Source: Microbacterium aurum (GTDB lineage: Bacteria; Actinomycetota; Actinomycetes; Actinomycetales; Microbacteriaceae). From it: a stretch of DNA of 64,000 bases. A program made the position numbers and the translations under genes. Below are positions 9,061-17,795 of the stretch, in pieces (position 1 is the stretch's first letter; every line of letters starts with the position of its first letter). Under the pieces are notes generated by a model. That model saw nothing but the letters and a program-made list of their open reading frames with translations. It had not been told where the DNA came from and made no database searches. Where the stretch lies: assembly GCF_016907815.1 (NCBI RefSeq), contig NZ_JAFBCQ010000001.1, positions 1,302,001 to 1,366,000 of the forward strand. Reading direction: 5' to 3'.

Positions 9061-9902
9061 GCACCGCCACCCCGGGCACCACCGCCACCCTCGGCACCAC
9101 CCTGGCGCTCGGCGCGCACCGCGCCGGCTACGAACTGCGCGGCTACTTCCGCTCCTCCGACACACTCTTCTTCACCTTCCTGTTCCCGGTGCTCATGCTC
9201 GGGCTGTTCAGTACGGTGTTCGGCGGCTCGGGCGACATCACGGGCGGCCCGGGCGTGGCCGCGATCTCCGCCGCGCAGCTGTACCTGCCGGGGATGATGG
9301 CCGCCGGCCTGCTGCTCTCGGGGTTCCAGAACCTCGCGATCGACATCGCGACCGAGCGCTCCGACGGCACGCTCAAACGGCTCGGCGGCACGCCGCTGTC
9401 GCCGGTGTCGTACTTCGCCGGCAAGCTCGGCGAGGTGCTCGTGACGGGGCTGCTGCAGGCGGCGCTGCTGCTGGCCGCGGCCGCGTTCATCTTCCATGTG
9501 CCGCTGCCGAGCACCGTCGAGGCGTGGGGGACGTTCGCGTGGGTGTTCCTCCTGGGACTCACGGCGTCGGCACTTCTCGGGATCGCCGTATCGGCCCTGC
9601 CCCGCAGCGCCCGCAGCGCGAGCGCGGTCGTCGTTCCCATCGGCCTCGTGCTGCAGTTCGTGTCGGGCGTGTACCTCTTCTTCTGGCTGCTGCCGGACTG
9701 GCTGCAGAACCTCGCGAGCGTCTTCCCGCTGGTGTGGATGGCGCGCGGGCTGCGCGCGGTGTTCCTGCCCGCGGAGTACGCGACGCTCGAACCCGGCGGC
9801 GAGTGGAACCTCGGCTGGGTCGCGCTCGTGCTGGCCGGGTGGCTGGTGATCGGCGTGATCGTCAGCCGGCTGACGTTCCGCTGGAACCGCCGCGACGCGT
9901 AA
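9057..9902 (+). CDS. ABC-2 type exporter, permease subunit
   Basis: A 281-residue membrane protein with about six helices; the soluble N-terminus (ELRGYFRSSDTLFFTFLFPV) leading into the first helix is typical of ABC-2 drug-export permeases. Its ATG overlaps the ATPase stop (ATGA at 9057-9060). An Ala/Thr-rich first 15 residues precede the conserved part. It forms the membrane channel of the exporter; the substrate is unknown. Confidence 0.9.
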   Translation: MSTATPGTTATLGTTLALGAHRAGYELRGYFRSSDTLFFTFLFPVLMLGLFSTVFGGSGDITGGPGVAAISAAQLYLPGMMAAGLLLSGFQNLAIDIATERSDGTLKRLGGTPLSPVSYFAGKLGEVLVTGLLQAALLLAAAAFIFHVPLPSTVEAWGTFAWVFLLGLTASALLGIAVSALPRSARSASAVVVPIGLVLQFVSGVYLFFWLLPDWLQNLASVFPLVWMARGLRAVFLPAEYATLEPGGEWNLGWVALVLAGWLVIGVIVSRLTFRWNRRDA

Positions 9903-9914
9903 CGTGAGCCGGTG

Positions 9915-11168
9915 ATGACCGTTCCGCCCGCCCCTGGCCCTTCCTCGCGCGCCCTCGTGCCGACGCGTCTGGGGTGGGATGCCGCGGTCATCGCCGTCGT
10001 CGGACTGACCCTCGCCCTCGCGTGGCTCGCTGACCCGCCGCAGCCTGCCGGCGGCCTTCTGCTGCTGGCCGGGATCGGGCTGCTCGTCGGCGCGTACCTC
10101 GGGTTCTTCCGGCTGTGGCGGCCCGTCCCGGCGGCACGGGCCGAGGCTGGCGGGACGGCGGGGGCGCAACCGGAATGGGCACCGCGGATGTGGGGGTTCG
10201 TGGCGGCGGCCGCGGTCGCCCTCACGCTCGCGTGTGCGGCGAGCCCCAACGGCGCCTTCCTGCAAGCGCTCGCCTATCCGGTGCTGTGGACCCTCGCGGT
10301 GCGGGTGCGCGACGCCGTGATCGGGTGCGTCGTCATCGGCCTCGCCGTGTGCGTCGGGATGCTGATCTCCACCGGCTCGCTCGTGGCGGCCTCCGCCTCC
10401 GGGCTCGTCTCGCTCGGGTTCGCGATCGCGATGGGCCTGTGGATCAGCCGGATCGCGGAGTACGGCGACGAGCGCGCGGCGCTCGTCGACGAGCTCGTCG
10501 CGGCGCAGGAGACGGTGCGCGCGCTGAGCGCGGCGCAGGGCGCGTCGGCCGAGCGGGAGCGGCTGGCCCGCGACATCCACGACACCCTCGCGCAGACCCT
10601 CGCCGGACTCGTCCTGCTGAGCGAACGGGCCGCCGCGCAGGCGCGCCGCGGCGAACCGGCTGACGCCGCGGCCACGATGGACACCGTCGAGCGCACTGCC
10701 CGCGAGGCGCTCGCCGAGGCGCGCGAGATCGTCGCACGGACGGCCGCCGTCCCGGCCGATGCCACGCTCGGTCAGGCGCTGCAGCGGCTCGCCGAGCGGT
10801 TCCGCGTCGAGACGGGCCTCGTGGTGCACATCGACGGCACCGAGGCGCTGCCGACCCTCGACCCCGAGACGCAGGTCGTGCTGCTGCGATGCGCGCAGGA
10901 GGCGCTCGCGAACGTCCGCAAGCACGCCGCGGCGCGCCGCGCGCGGCTGGAGCTGTCGTCCGATGCCGCGCAGATCGTCCTCACCGTCGCCGACGACGGC
11001 CAGGGGTTCGACCCCGCGGCATCCCGCCATGGATTCGGACTGGACGGCATGCGCGAGCGCGTCGCGCTGTCGGGTGGGACGTTCGAGGTCGTCGCGGCGC
11101 CGGGGGAGGGCACGCGCGTGACCGTCCGGCTGCCGCTGCGTGAGCGTGCTGCGGAGGTGGACGCGTGA
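9915..11168 (+). CDS. NarL-type sensor histidine kinase
   Basis: A 417-residue membrane kinase. Five or six hydrophobic helices fill residues 15-175 without a large external domain, followed by a short coiled coil, the HisKA_3 phosphoacceptor RLARDIHDTLAQTLAG near residue 217, and an ATPase domain with EALANVRKHAAA and VADDGQGFDP. It phosphorylates the regulator encoded at 11165. A GTG immediately upstream (9912) is an equally possible start adding one residue. It lies 12 bp after the ABC permease, so it probably senses cell-envelope stress or the exported compound; this is inference from context. Confidence 0.9.
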   Translation: MTVPPAPGPSSRALVPTRLGWDAAVIAVVGLTLALAWLADPPQPAGGLLLLAGIGLLVGAYLGFFRLWRPVPAARAEAGGTAGAQPEWAPRMWGFVAAAAVALTLACAASPNGAFLQALAYPVLWTLAVRVRDAVIGCVVIGLAVCVGMLISTGSLVAASASGLVSLGFAIAMGLWISRIAEYGDERAALVDELVAAQETVRALSAAQGASAERERLARDIHDTLAQTLAGLVLLSERAAAQARRGEPADAAATMDTVERTAREALAEAREIVARTAAVPADATLGQALQRLAERFRVETGLVVHIDGTEALPTLDPETQVVLLRCAQEALANVRKHAAARRARLELSSDAAQIVLTVADDGQGFDPAASRHGFGLDGMRERVALSGGTFEVVAAPGEGTRVTVRLPLRERAAEVDA

Positions 11169-11797
11169 TCCGGCTGCTGGTCGTCGACGACCACCCCATC
11201 GTGCGCGCCGGACTCGTCGCCGTGCTCGCCGAGGAACCCGGCCTCGAGATCGTCGGTGAGGCCGCCGATGGCGACGAGGCGGTGCGGATCGCTGCCGAGA
11301 CCCATCCGGACGTCGTTCTGATGGACCTGCGGATGCCGGGCGTCGACGGCGTCGCGGCGACTGCCCGGCTCGCCGCGGGCGAAGCCGGAACCCCCGCGCC
11401 GCGGGTGCTCATCCTCACTACCTACGAGACCGACGAGCAGATCCTCGCCGCGGTCGAGGCGGGCGCCGGCGGCTACCTGCTGAAGGCGGCGCCGCGCGCC
11501 GAGATCGTCGCCGCGATCCGCTCGGTGGCCGCCGGGCAGAGCGCGCTGTCGCCGCAGGTCGCCGTGCGCCTCGTGGAGCGGATGCGCCGGCCGGCCGCCG
11601 AACCCGTGCTGACGCCGCGCGAGCTCGACGTGCTGCGCCGGGTCGCGCAGGGCCGCAGCAACCGGCAGATCGGGGTCGACCTGGGCATCGGCGAGGCGAC
11701 CGTGAAGACCCACCTGCAGAAGGCGTTCGACAAGCTCGACGCCCCCGACCGCACCCGCGCCGTCACGCGGGCGATGGAGCTCGGCCTGCTGCCCTGA
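11165..11797 (+). CDS. NarL/LuxR-type response regulator
   Basis: A 210-residue regulator: receiver domain with acidic DD near residue 8, phosphoacceptor aspartate in VVLMDLRMPG near 54 and a conserved Lys in YLLKAAPR, then a LuxR helix-turn-helix (LTPRELDVLRRVAQGRSNRQ, about 148-205). GTG overlaps the kinase stop (GTGA). It probably controls the ABC-2 exporter encoded upstream in the same operon. Confidence 0.93.
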   Translation: MIRLLVVDDHPIVRAGLVAVLAEEPGLEIVGEAADGDEAVRIAAETHPDVVLMDLRMPGVDGVAATARLAAGEAGTPAPRVLILTTYETDEQILAAVEAGAGGYLLKAAPRAEIVAAIRSVAAGQSALSPQVAVRLVERMRRPAAEPVLTPRELDVLRRVAQGRSNRQIGVDLGIGEATVKTHLQKAFDKLDAPDRTRAVTRAMELGLLP

Positions 11798-11867
11798 CGC
11801 CCTCGGCGCGCGACGACCGAGCGCGTGGCTCCGCCGCCCCGCCCCAGGCGATCCGCGCCGCCCCGCG

Positions 11868-11971
11868 GCCGAACCCTCGCCGCCCCGCGGCCGAACCCTC
11901 ACCTCCAAGCCGAACCCTCACGGCCAGGCGCGCCTGAGCGTGAGGGTTCGGGTCGGAGACGAGGGTTCGGC
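11868..11971. repeat. Intergenic repeat cluster with a perfect 13-bp hairpin, likely bidirectional terminator
   Basis: Between the convergent response regulator and aceA. CCGAACCCTC occurs directly at 11869, 11891 and 11910; the last copy, CCGAACCCTCACG (11910-11922), is perfectly complementary to CGTGAGGGTTCGG (11939-11951) across a 16-base loop, and a further GAGGGTTCGG follows at 11961. The position suits a shared terminator, though no U-tract follows. Seen directly; function inferred. Confidence 0.65.
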
Positions 11972-11989
11972 GACCGGCTCGGACTGTGA

Positions 11990-13585
11990 TCAGCCGAACT
12001 GGTTCATCGTGTTGTCCTTGCCGCCGGCCTTGAGGGCGGCGTCGCCGGCGAAGTACTCCTTGTGGTTGTCGCCGATGTCGCTGCCCGCCATGTTCTGGTG
12101 CTTGACCGTCGCGATGCCCTCGCGGATCTCGCGACGCTGCACACCCTTGACGTAGGCGAGCATGCCCTCGTCGCCGAAGTAGCCCTTCGCCAGGTCATCC
12201 GTCGACAGCGCGGCCGTGTGGTAGGTCGGCAGCGTGATCAGGTGGTGGAAGATGCCGGCGCGTGCGGAGCCGTCCTTCTGGAACGAGCGGATCTTCTCGT
12301 CGGCCAGGCGCGCGAGCTCGGTGTCGTCATAGGCGACGTTCATGAGGTCGGCGCGGTCGTAGGCGGAGACGTCCGCGCCCTCCTCGACGAGAGCGTCGTA
12401 GGCCTGCTGGCGGAAGTTCAGCGTCCAGTTGAACGACGGGCTGTTGTTGTAGACGAGCTTCGCGTTGGGGATCTCCTTGCGGATCTGGTCGACCATGCCG
12501 GCGATCTGCGCGACGTGCGGCTTCTCGGTCTCGATCCACAGCAGGTCGGCGCCGTGCTGCAGCGACGTGATGCAGTCCAGCACGCATCGCGCCTCGCCGG
12601 TGCCGCGTCGGAACTGGTAGAGGTTCGACGCCAGGCGCTTGGGCCGCAGCAGCCGCCCCTCGCGGCGAATGACGACGTCGCCGTCACTCAGGTCGCCCTC
12701 GCCGATCTCCTCGACATCGAGGAAGGCGTTGTACTGGTCGCCCAGGTCGCCGGGCTCATGCGAGACGGCGATCTTCTGCGTGAGGCCGGCGCCGAGCGAG
12801 TCGGTGCGGGCGACGATGATGCCGTTGTCGATGCCGAGCTCGAGGAACGCGTAGCGGACGGCGTTGATCTTCGCGAGGAAGTCCTCGTGCGGCACCGTGA
12901 CCTTGCCGTCCTGGTGCCCGCACTGCTTCTCGTCCGACACCTGGTTCTCGATCTGGATCGCGCAGGCGCCCGCCTCGATCATCTTCTTCGCGAGCAGGTA
13001 CGTCGCCTCGGGGTTTCCGAAGCCGGCGTCGATGTCGGCGATGATCGGCACGACGTGCGTCTCGTAGTTGTCGATCTGCGACTGGATGAACTCGACCGCG
13101 GTCTCGTCGCCGGCGAGGCGCGCGGCGTCGAGCTTCGTGAACAGCAGGTCGAGCTCACGGGCATCGGCCTGCCGAAGGAACGTGTAGAGCTCTTCGATGA
13201 GCGCGGGGACGGCCGTCTTCTCGTGCATCGACTGGTCGGGGAGGGGACCGAACTCCGAGCGGAGGGCGGCGACCATCCAGCCGGAGAGGTAGAGGTACCG
13301 CTTGTTGGTCGACTTCAGGTGCTTTTTGATCGAGATGAGCTTCTGCTGCCCGATGAAGCCGTGCCAGACGCCGAGCGACTGGGTGTACACCGACGAATCG
13401 GCGTCGTACTCGGCCATGTCGCGGCGCATGATGTCGGCGGTGTACTGGGCGATCTCGAGCCCGGTGCGGAATCGGTTCTGCGCCCGCATCCGGGCGACGG
13501 ACTCGGGATCGATGGCGTCCCAGGCAGAGCCGTGCTGCTGCTTCAGGGCGGCGATGGAGCGGATGTCGGTCTCGTAGGCGGTCAT
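11990..13585 (-). CDS. aceA: Isocitrate lyase, long form
   Basis: Cleaves isocitrate to glyoxylate and succinate in the glyoxylate shunt. At 531 residues it is the long subfamily typified by Pseudomonas aeruginosa AceA, about 100 residues longer than the common enzyme; the active-site loop reads DEKQCGHQDGK with catalytic C222 rather than KKCGH. The C-terminal TMNQFG also fits that subfamily. ATG with AAGGA upstream on the minus strand. It follows aceB by 42 bp in one operon opposite a RamB-like regulator. Confidence 0.96.
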   Translation of the reverse strand: MTAYETDIRSIAALKQQHGSAWDAIDPESVARMRAQNRFRTGLEIAQYTADIMRRDMAEYDADSSVYTQSLGVWHGFIGQQKLISIKKHLKSTNKRYLYLSGWMVAALRSEFGPLPDQSMHEKTAVPALIEELYTFLRQADARELDLLFTKLDAARLAGDETAVEFIQSQIDNYETHVVPIIADIDAGFGNPEATYLLAKKMIEAGACAIQIENQVSDEKQCGHQDGKVTVPHEDFLAKINAVRYAFLELGIDNGIIVARTDSLGAGLTQKIAVSHEPGDLGDQYNAFLDVEEIGEGDLSDGDVVIRREGRLLRPKRLASNLYQFRRGTGEARCVLDCITSLQHGADLLWIETEKPHVAQIAGMVDQIRKEIPNAKLVYNNSPSFNWTLNFRQQAYDALVEEGADVSAYDRADLMNVAYDDTELARLADEKIRSFQKDGSARAGIFHHLITLPTYHTAALSTDDLAKGYFGDEGMLAYVKGVQRREIREGIATVKHQNMAGSDIGDNHKEYFAGDAALKAGGKDNTMNQFG

Positions 13586-13627
13586 GTCACGTCCTTGTTC
13601 GATGTGTGCGGGGTGTCGGCGCGCCGC

Positions 13628-15295
13628 TCAGTCGGCGTCGTCCAGGTAGTCGGCGTACGCCCCGAGCGTCAGGAACGTCGGGAAGTCGTCGCCCAGGGCC
13701 ACGGTGCGGAAGATCTCCGCGGCGTCGTCGAACCGATCGCCGCTGCTGCGGGGAACTTCGCCGAGCACGCGGGCGATGAGCTCCTCGATGTACTCCCGGG
13801 TGATCTTCGTGCCGTCCTCGGTGGAGCGGTCCTGGTGGATCCACTGCCACACCTGTGAGCGGGAGATCTCGGCGGTCGCGGCATCCTCCATCAGGCCGTC
13901 GATCGCGACGGCGCCGAGGCCCCGCAGCCACGCCTCGATGTAGCGGATCGCCACCGACACGTTCGCGTAGACGCCGCCGGCCGAGATCGGCAGGCCGATG
14001 TGCACGTCGATGAGCTGCGATGCCGTCACCTCCACCTCGGGGCGCTGGCGGTCGATCTGGTTCGGCCGGTCGCCGAGCACCGCGTCGAACTCCGCCTGCG
14101 CGACGGGGATGAGGTCGGGGTGAGCCACCCACGTGCCGTCGAAGCCGTCGCCGGCCTCGCGCTTCTTGTCGGCCGACACCTTCTCGAACGCCAGTGCCGT
14201 GAGCTCGGGGTCGCGTCGGTTCGGGATGAAGGCGCTCATGCCGCCGATCGCGAAGGCGCCGCGCTTGTGGCAGGTCTTCACGAGCAGCTCGGTGTAGGCC
14301 CGCATGAACGGCACCGTCATCGTCACCTGGCTGCGGTCGGGCAGGACGAACCGGGCGCCGCGGCCGCGGTAGTTCTTGATCATCGAGAAGATGTAGTCCC
14401 ACCGGCCGGCGTTCAGCCCCGCCATGTGGTCGCGCAGCTCGAAGAGGATCTCCTCCATCTCGAAGGCGGCCGGCAGCGTCTCGATCAGCACGGTCGCGCG
14501 GATCGTGCCGTGCGCGATGCCGAGGTACTCCTCGCTGAAGCTGAACACGTCGTCCCACAGCCGCGCCTCTTCGGCCGATTCGATCTTCGGCAGGTAGAAG
14601 TACGGGCCGACGCCGTTCTCGATCAGCCGCTGCGCGTTGTGGAAGAAGTACAGGCCGTAGTCCACGAGCGAGCCGGATGCCGCGAGCGTGCGCCCGGTGC
14701 GGTCGGTGAACTCGATGTGCTTCTCGGTCAGGTGCCAGCCGCGCGGACGCATCACGATCGTCGGTGTGCGCTCGGCGGTGACCTCGTACACCTTGCCCTC
14801 GGGGGAGGTGTAGCGCAGCTCGCCGCGGATCGCGTCGCGCAGCGACAGCTGGCCCTCGATGACGTTCTTCCAGGTCGGGCTGGTGGCGTCCTCCTGGTCG
14901 GCGAGCCACACCTTCGCCCCCGAGTTCAGGGCGTTGATCGTCATCTTCGGGTCGGTGGGACCCGTGATCTCGACGCGGCGGTCCTCCAGACCCGGGCCGG
15001 CACCGGCGACCTGCCAGTCCGCGTCCTCGCGGATGTGGGCGGTGTCGGCGCGGAACTGCGGGTCGTGCCCGTTGCCGATCTCGAACCGGCGGCGCATGCG
15101 GTCGGCGAGGCGGTCGTGGCGGCGGCCGGCGAAGCGCGCGTGCAGCTCGGACAGGAACGCGAGCGCGTCGGGCGTGAGGATCTCGTCGTAGCGGTCACGG
15201 AGAGGGCCGGTGACGACGATCGCGCTCGTCGGGATCGGCCCCGTCGTGGGGCGGGTGGTCGTTTCGGGCGCGAAGCCCGTGGCGGTGGGTGTCAT
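13628..15295 (-). CDS. aceB: Malate synthase A
   Basis: A 555-residue malate synthase of the A type, condensing glyoxylate with acetyl-CoA. Seen: the substrate arginine region VMRPRGWHLTEKH, WDYIFSMIKNYRGRG in the barrel, and a C-terminal segment with DGLMEDAATAEISRSQVWQW containing the likely catalytic aspartate. First gene of the aceB-aceA operon. A candidate promoter (TTGATT at 15391-15386, 16 bp, GATTAT at 15369-15364) and an 18-bp inverted repeat lie in the divergent intergenic region. Confidence 0.96.
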   Translation of the reverse strand: MTPTATGFAPETTTRPTTGPIPTSAIVVTGPLRDRYDEILTPDALAFLSELHARFAGRRHDRLADRMRRRFEIGNGHDPQFRADTAHIREDADWQVAGAGPGLEDRRVEITGPTDPKMTINALNSGAKVWLADQEDATSPTWKNVIEGQLSLRDAIRGELRYTSPEGKVYEVTAERTPTIVMRPRGWHLTEKHIEFTDRTGRTLAASGSLVDYGLYFFHNAQRLIENGVGPYFYLPKIESAEEARLWDDVFSFSEEYLGIAHGTIRATVLIETLPAAFEMEEILFELRDHMAGLNAGRWDYIFSMIKNYRGRGARFVLPDRSQVTMTVPFMRAYTELLVKTCHKRGAFAIGGMSAFIPNRRDPELTALAFEKVSADKKREAGDGFDGTWVAHPDLIPVAQAEFDAVLGDRPNQIDRQRPEVEVTASQLIDVHIGLPISAGGVYANVSVAIRYIEAWLRGLGAVAIDGLMEDAATAEISRSQVWQWIHQDRSTEDGTKITREYIEELIARVLGEVPRSSGDRFDDAAEIFRTVALGDDFPTFLTLGAYADYLDDAD

Positions 15296-15363
15296 GGCCC
15301 TGTCTCTCTGTGTGTGTGGGTCGGACCCGCGGTGATGCGGGCTGGTGAAACCACTCTGGGTGA

Positions 15364-15413
15364 ATAATCACGGTCCGGATGACCAAATCAATTGTGAAGA
15401 TTGCACGATCTTC
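15364..15413. promoter_or_regulatory. aceB promoter and candidate RamB-type operator
   Basis: The 142-bp region between aceB and the divergent regulator is unusually AT-rich. On the minus strand TTGATT and GATTAT with a 16-bp spacer can serve aceB. Just upstream of that -35, GAAGAT-TGCACG-ATCTTC (15396-15413) is a perfect inverted repeat whose centre contains TTGCA, as RamB sites in Corynebacterium do. CACACT at 15425-15430 ends seven bases before the regulator's ATG, so the repeat could control both genes. Confidence 0.5.
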
Positions 15414-15437
15414 TGCTTCTGTGACACACTTCCGGAC

Positions 15438-16919
15438 ATGACGAACGTCGATGTTCACCCTTCGGCAGGCGCCGACCGGGGTGAAGCGGATGCCGATGCG
15501 CTGACGATCGGGCGCCGCATCCGCCAGCTCCGCACGGCACGCGGCATGACGCTCGACGAGCTCGCCGCGGCCGTCGAACGGGCGCCCAGCCAACTGTCGA
15601 TGATCGAGACCGGTAAGCGCGAACCGAAGCTCACGCTCCTGCGCGCGATCGCCCGGGCGCTCGGTGCGACGGTCGATCAGCTGCTCGAGGCTGAGCCTCT
15701 CGACGAGCGCGCGACGCTCGAGATCGCGCTCGAGCGCGCGATGAAGGGGCAGACCTTCCGCGCGCTCGGCATCGAGCCGTTCCGAATCGGCAAGGCGATC
15801 CCCGACGACGCGCTCCGGGCGCTCCTCGCCCTCCAAGGTGAGATCGAGCGCCTCGGCGATGAGCGCTCGGCGACCCCGGAGGAAGCCCGCCGTGCCAACG
15901 TCGAACTGCGCCACCTCATGCGCCGGCAAGACAACTACTTCCCCGACCTCGAGGAGCAGGCCCGCAGCATCCTCACCGCCGTGGGCCATCCGGGTGGACC
16001 CCTGACTCAGCGCACGGCATCGGATATCGCCGCCCACCTGGGGTTCTCGCTGCACTACGTCGCTGACCTCCCGGCATCCACACGCAGCGTCGCCGACATC
16101 CGCAACGGGCGACTGTACCTCTCCAGCACGGTGCCCGCGAAGGGCGATTCACGCACCGCCGTGCTGCAGGCACTCGCGAGCCGCATCCTCGGGCACAGCG
16201 AGCCGCGCTCGTACGCCGAGTTCCTGCGCCAGCGGGTCGAGACGAACTACCTCACGGGCGCTCTGCTCGTCCCCGAGGAGCATGCCGTTCCCGCTCTCGT
16301 GGAGGCGAAGTCGCGGCGCGAGCTGTCGATCGAGGACCTGCGCGACACCTACTCGGTCTCGTACGAGACGGCCGCGCACCGGTTCACGAACCTCGCGACG
16401 CGGCACCTCGGCATCCCTGTGCATTTCCTCAAGGTGCACGAGTCAGGCACGATCACGAAGGCATACGAGAACGACGACGTGAACTTCCCGTCCGACCGCC
16501 TGGGGTCGATCGAGGGGCAGCTGTGCTGTCGGCGCTGGACGAGCCGGGTCGTGTTCGACATCCCCGACAAGTTCAACCCGTACTACCAGTACACCGACAC
16601 GGGCAATGGGACGTTCTGGTGCACGGCCCGCGTCGAGGGCTCGAGCGAAGGCGCGCACTCGGTCTCGGTGGGGGTGCGCTTCGATGACACCAAGTGGTTC
16701 CTCGGGCGTGAGACGACCAACCGCGGCGTCTCACGGCACGCCGTCGAGGTGTGCTGCCGTCGCGCGCCTGCCGAGCTCGAGACGCAGTGGCGCGATCAGG
16801 CATGGCCGAACGTGCGCACGCCGCGGACGCTGCTCGCGACTCTGCCGACGGGGTCATTCCCGGGTGTCGACACGACAGACCTGTACGAGTTCCTCGAAGA
16901 GCACGCTCCGCGGGCGTGA
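15438..16919 (+). CDS. RamB-like transcriptional regulator of acetate/glyoxylate metabolism
   Basis: A 493-residue protein with an XRE helix-turn-helix at about residues 18-75 (RQLRTARGMTLDELAAAVER), an IrrE/ImmA-like central region and the C-terminal DUF2083-type domain of short-chain fatty-acid regulators. RamB in Corynebacterium glutamicum has the same architecture and controls aceA and aceB; here the gene is divergent from aceB, supporting the same job. ATG at 15438 is used because the HTH follows and a -10-like CACACT lies seven bases upstream; a further in-frame ATG at 15345 would add 31 residues lying over the control region. Confidence 0.87.
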   Translation: MTNVDVHPSAGADRGEADADALTIGRRIRQLRTARGMTLDELAAAVERAPSQLSMIETGKREPKLTLLRAIARALGATVDQLLEAEPLDERATLEIALERAMKGQTFRALGIEPFRIGKAIPDDALRALLALQGEIERLGDERSATPEEARRANVELRHLMRRQDNYFPDLEEQARSILTAVGHPGGPLTQRTASDIAAHLGFSLHYVADLPASTRSVADIRNGRLYLSSTVPAKGDSRTAVLQALASRILGHSEPRSYAEFLRQRVETNYLTGALLVPEEHAVPALVEAKSRRELSIEDLRDTYSVSYETAAHRFTNLATRHLGIPVHFLKVHESGTITKAYENDDVNFPSDRLGSIEGQLCCRRWTSRVVFDIPDKFNPYYQYTDTGNGTFWCTARVEGSSEGAHSVSVGVRFDDTKWFLGRETTNRGVSRHAVEVCCRRAPAELETQWRDQAWPNVRTPRTLLATLPTGSFPGVDTTDLYEFLEEHAPRA

Positions 16920-16968
16920 CGGCGCGGAGGGATGCCTCTCCTTGCTAGCGCGGCGGGACCAGCGTGCC

Positions 16969-16974
16969 TAGCGT
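16969..16974 (+). promoter_or_regulatory. -10 element of leaderless VIT-family gene
   Basis: TAGCGT followed by six bases (GGGACC) and ATG at 16981. A near-duplicate CTAGCG...GGGACC precedes it at about 16945-16960. Confidence 0.6.
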
Positions 16975-16980
16975 GGGACC

Positions 16981-17706
16981 ATGACCACAGAGACCGCCCC
17001 CGGCGGGCACGCAGGAGAACCCCATCGGCTGGGCCTGGCCCAGCGTCTGAACTGGCTCCGCGCCGGCGTGCTCGGTGCCAACGACGGCATCGTCTCCACC
17101 GCCGCCGTGGTCGTCGGTGTCGCCAGCGCGACCTCGGACGTGCTGCCCGTACTGCTGGCGGGGTCGGCCGCGCTCGTCGGCGGCGCGATCTCGATGGCGC
17201 TCGGCGAGTACGTGTCGGTCTCGAGCCAGCGCGACACCGAACGCGCCCTGATCGAGAAGGAACGGCGCGAGCTCGCTGAGGAGCCTGAGGCCGAACTCAC
17301 CGAGCTCGTCGGCCTGTACGAGCAGCAAGGCCTCTCCCACGCGACCGCCACGGCCGTCGCCACGGAGCTGACGGAGAGGGACGCCCTGAAGGCGCACCTC
17401 GCGATCGAGTTGGGAATCGATCAGGACGACGTCGTGAGCCCGTGGCACGCGGCAATGGCATCCGCCGTCGCGTTCTTCACCGGTGCGCTGCTGCCGATGG
17501 CGACGATCCTCCTGCTGCCGCATCCGGCCCGGATCGTGGCCACATTCGTGGCGGTGCTGCTGGCGCTCGCCGTCACCGGCTACCTCGCGGCGTGGATCGG
17601 CGGCTCGCCGCGCGGCCGCGCGGTCATCCGCACGGTGATCGGCGGCGCGATCGCGCTCGCTGCGACGTTCCTCGTGGGCTCGATCTTCGGGACGGCCGCC
17701 GGCTGA
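16981..17706 (+). CDS. VIT1/CCC1-family metal transporter
   Basis: A 241-residue membrane protein of the vacuolar iron transporter family, which moves Fe2+ or Mn2+ across membranes. Helices occur near residues 30-75 and in three segments from about 155 to the C-terminus, separated by a charged cytoplasmic helical region (RDTERALIEKERRELAEEPE) that forms the metal-binding domain in homologues. Conserved GANDGIVSTAAVVVG and ALGEYVSVSSQRD motifs are present. Monocistronic-looking and leaderless; it precedes the reductase module but its own promoter and 89 bp gap argue against cotranscription. Confidence 0.9.
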   Translation: MTTETAPGGHAGEPHRLGLAQRLNWLRAGVLGANDGIVSTAAVVVGVASATSDVLPVLLAGSAALVGGAISMALGEYVSVSSQRDTERALIEKERRELAEEPEAELTELVGLYEQQGLSHATATAVATELTERDALKAHLAIELGIDQDDVVSPWHAAMASAVAFFTGALLPMATILLLPHPARIVATFVAVLLALAVTGYLAAWIGGSPRGRAVIRTVIGGAIALAATFLVGSIFGTAAG

Positions 17707-17795
17707 TCTCGCCGTCTCTGGTGCATCTCCTATGCGAGCGGTGAGAGTCGCGTTTTCTTGGCCTCGTCTGGGAGTGCAGCCACGACGCTCAGGGG

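Noticed and set aside
12062..13858. 598-codon plus-strand frame over aceA
   Set aside because: Shadow of isocitrate lyase and the end of malate synthase; no recognisable motif.
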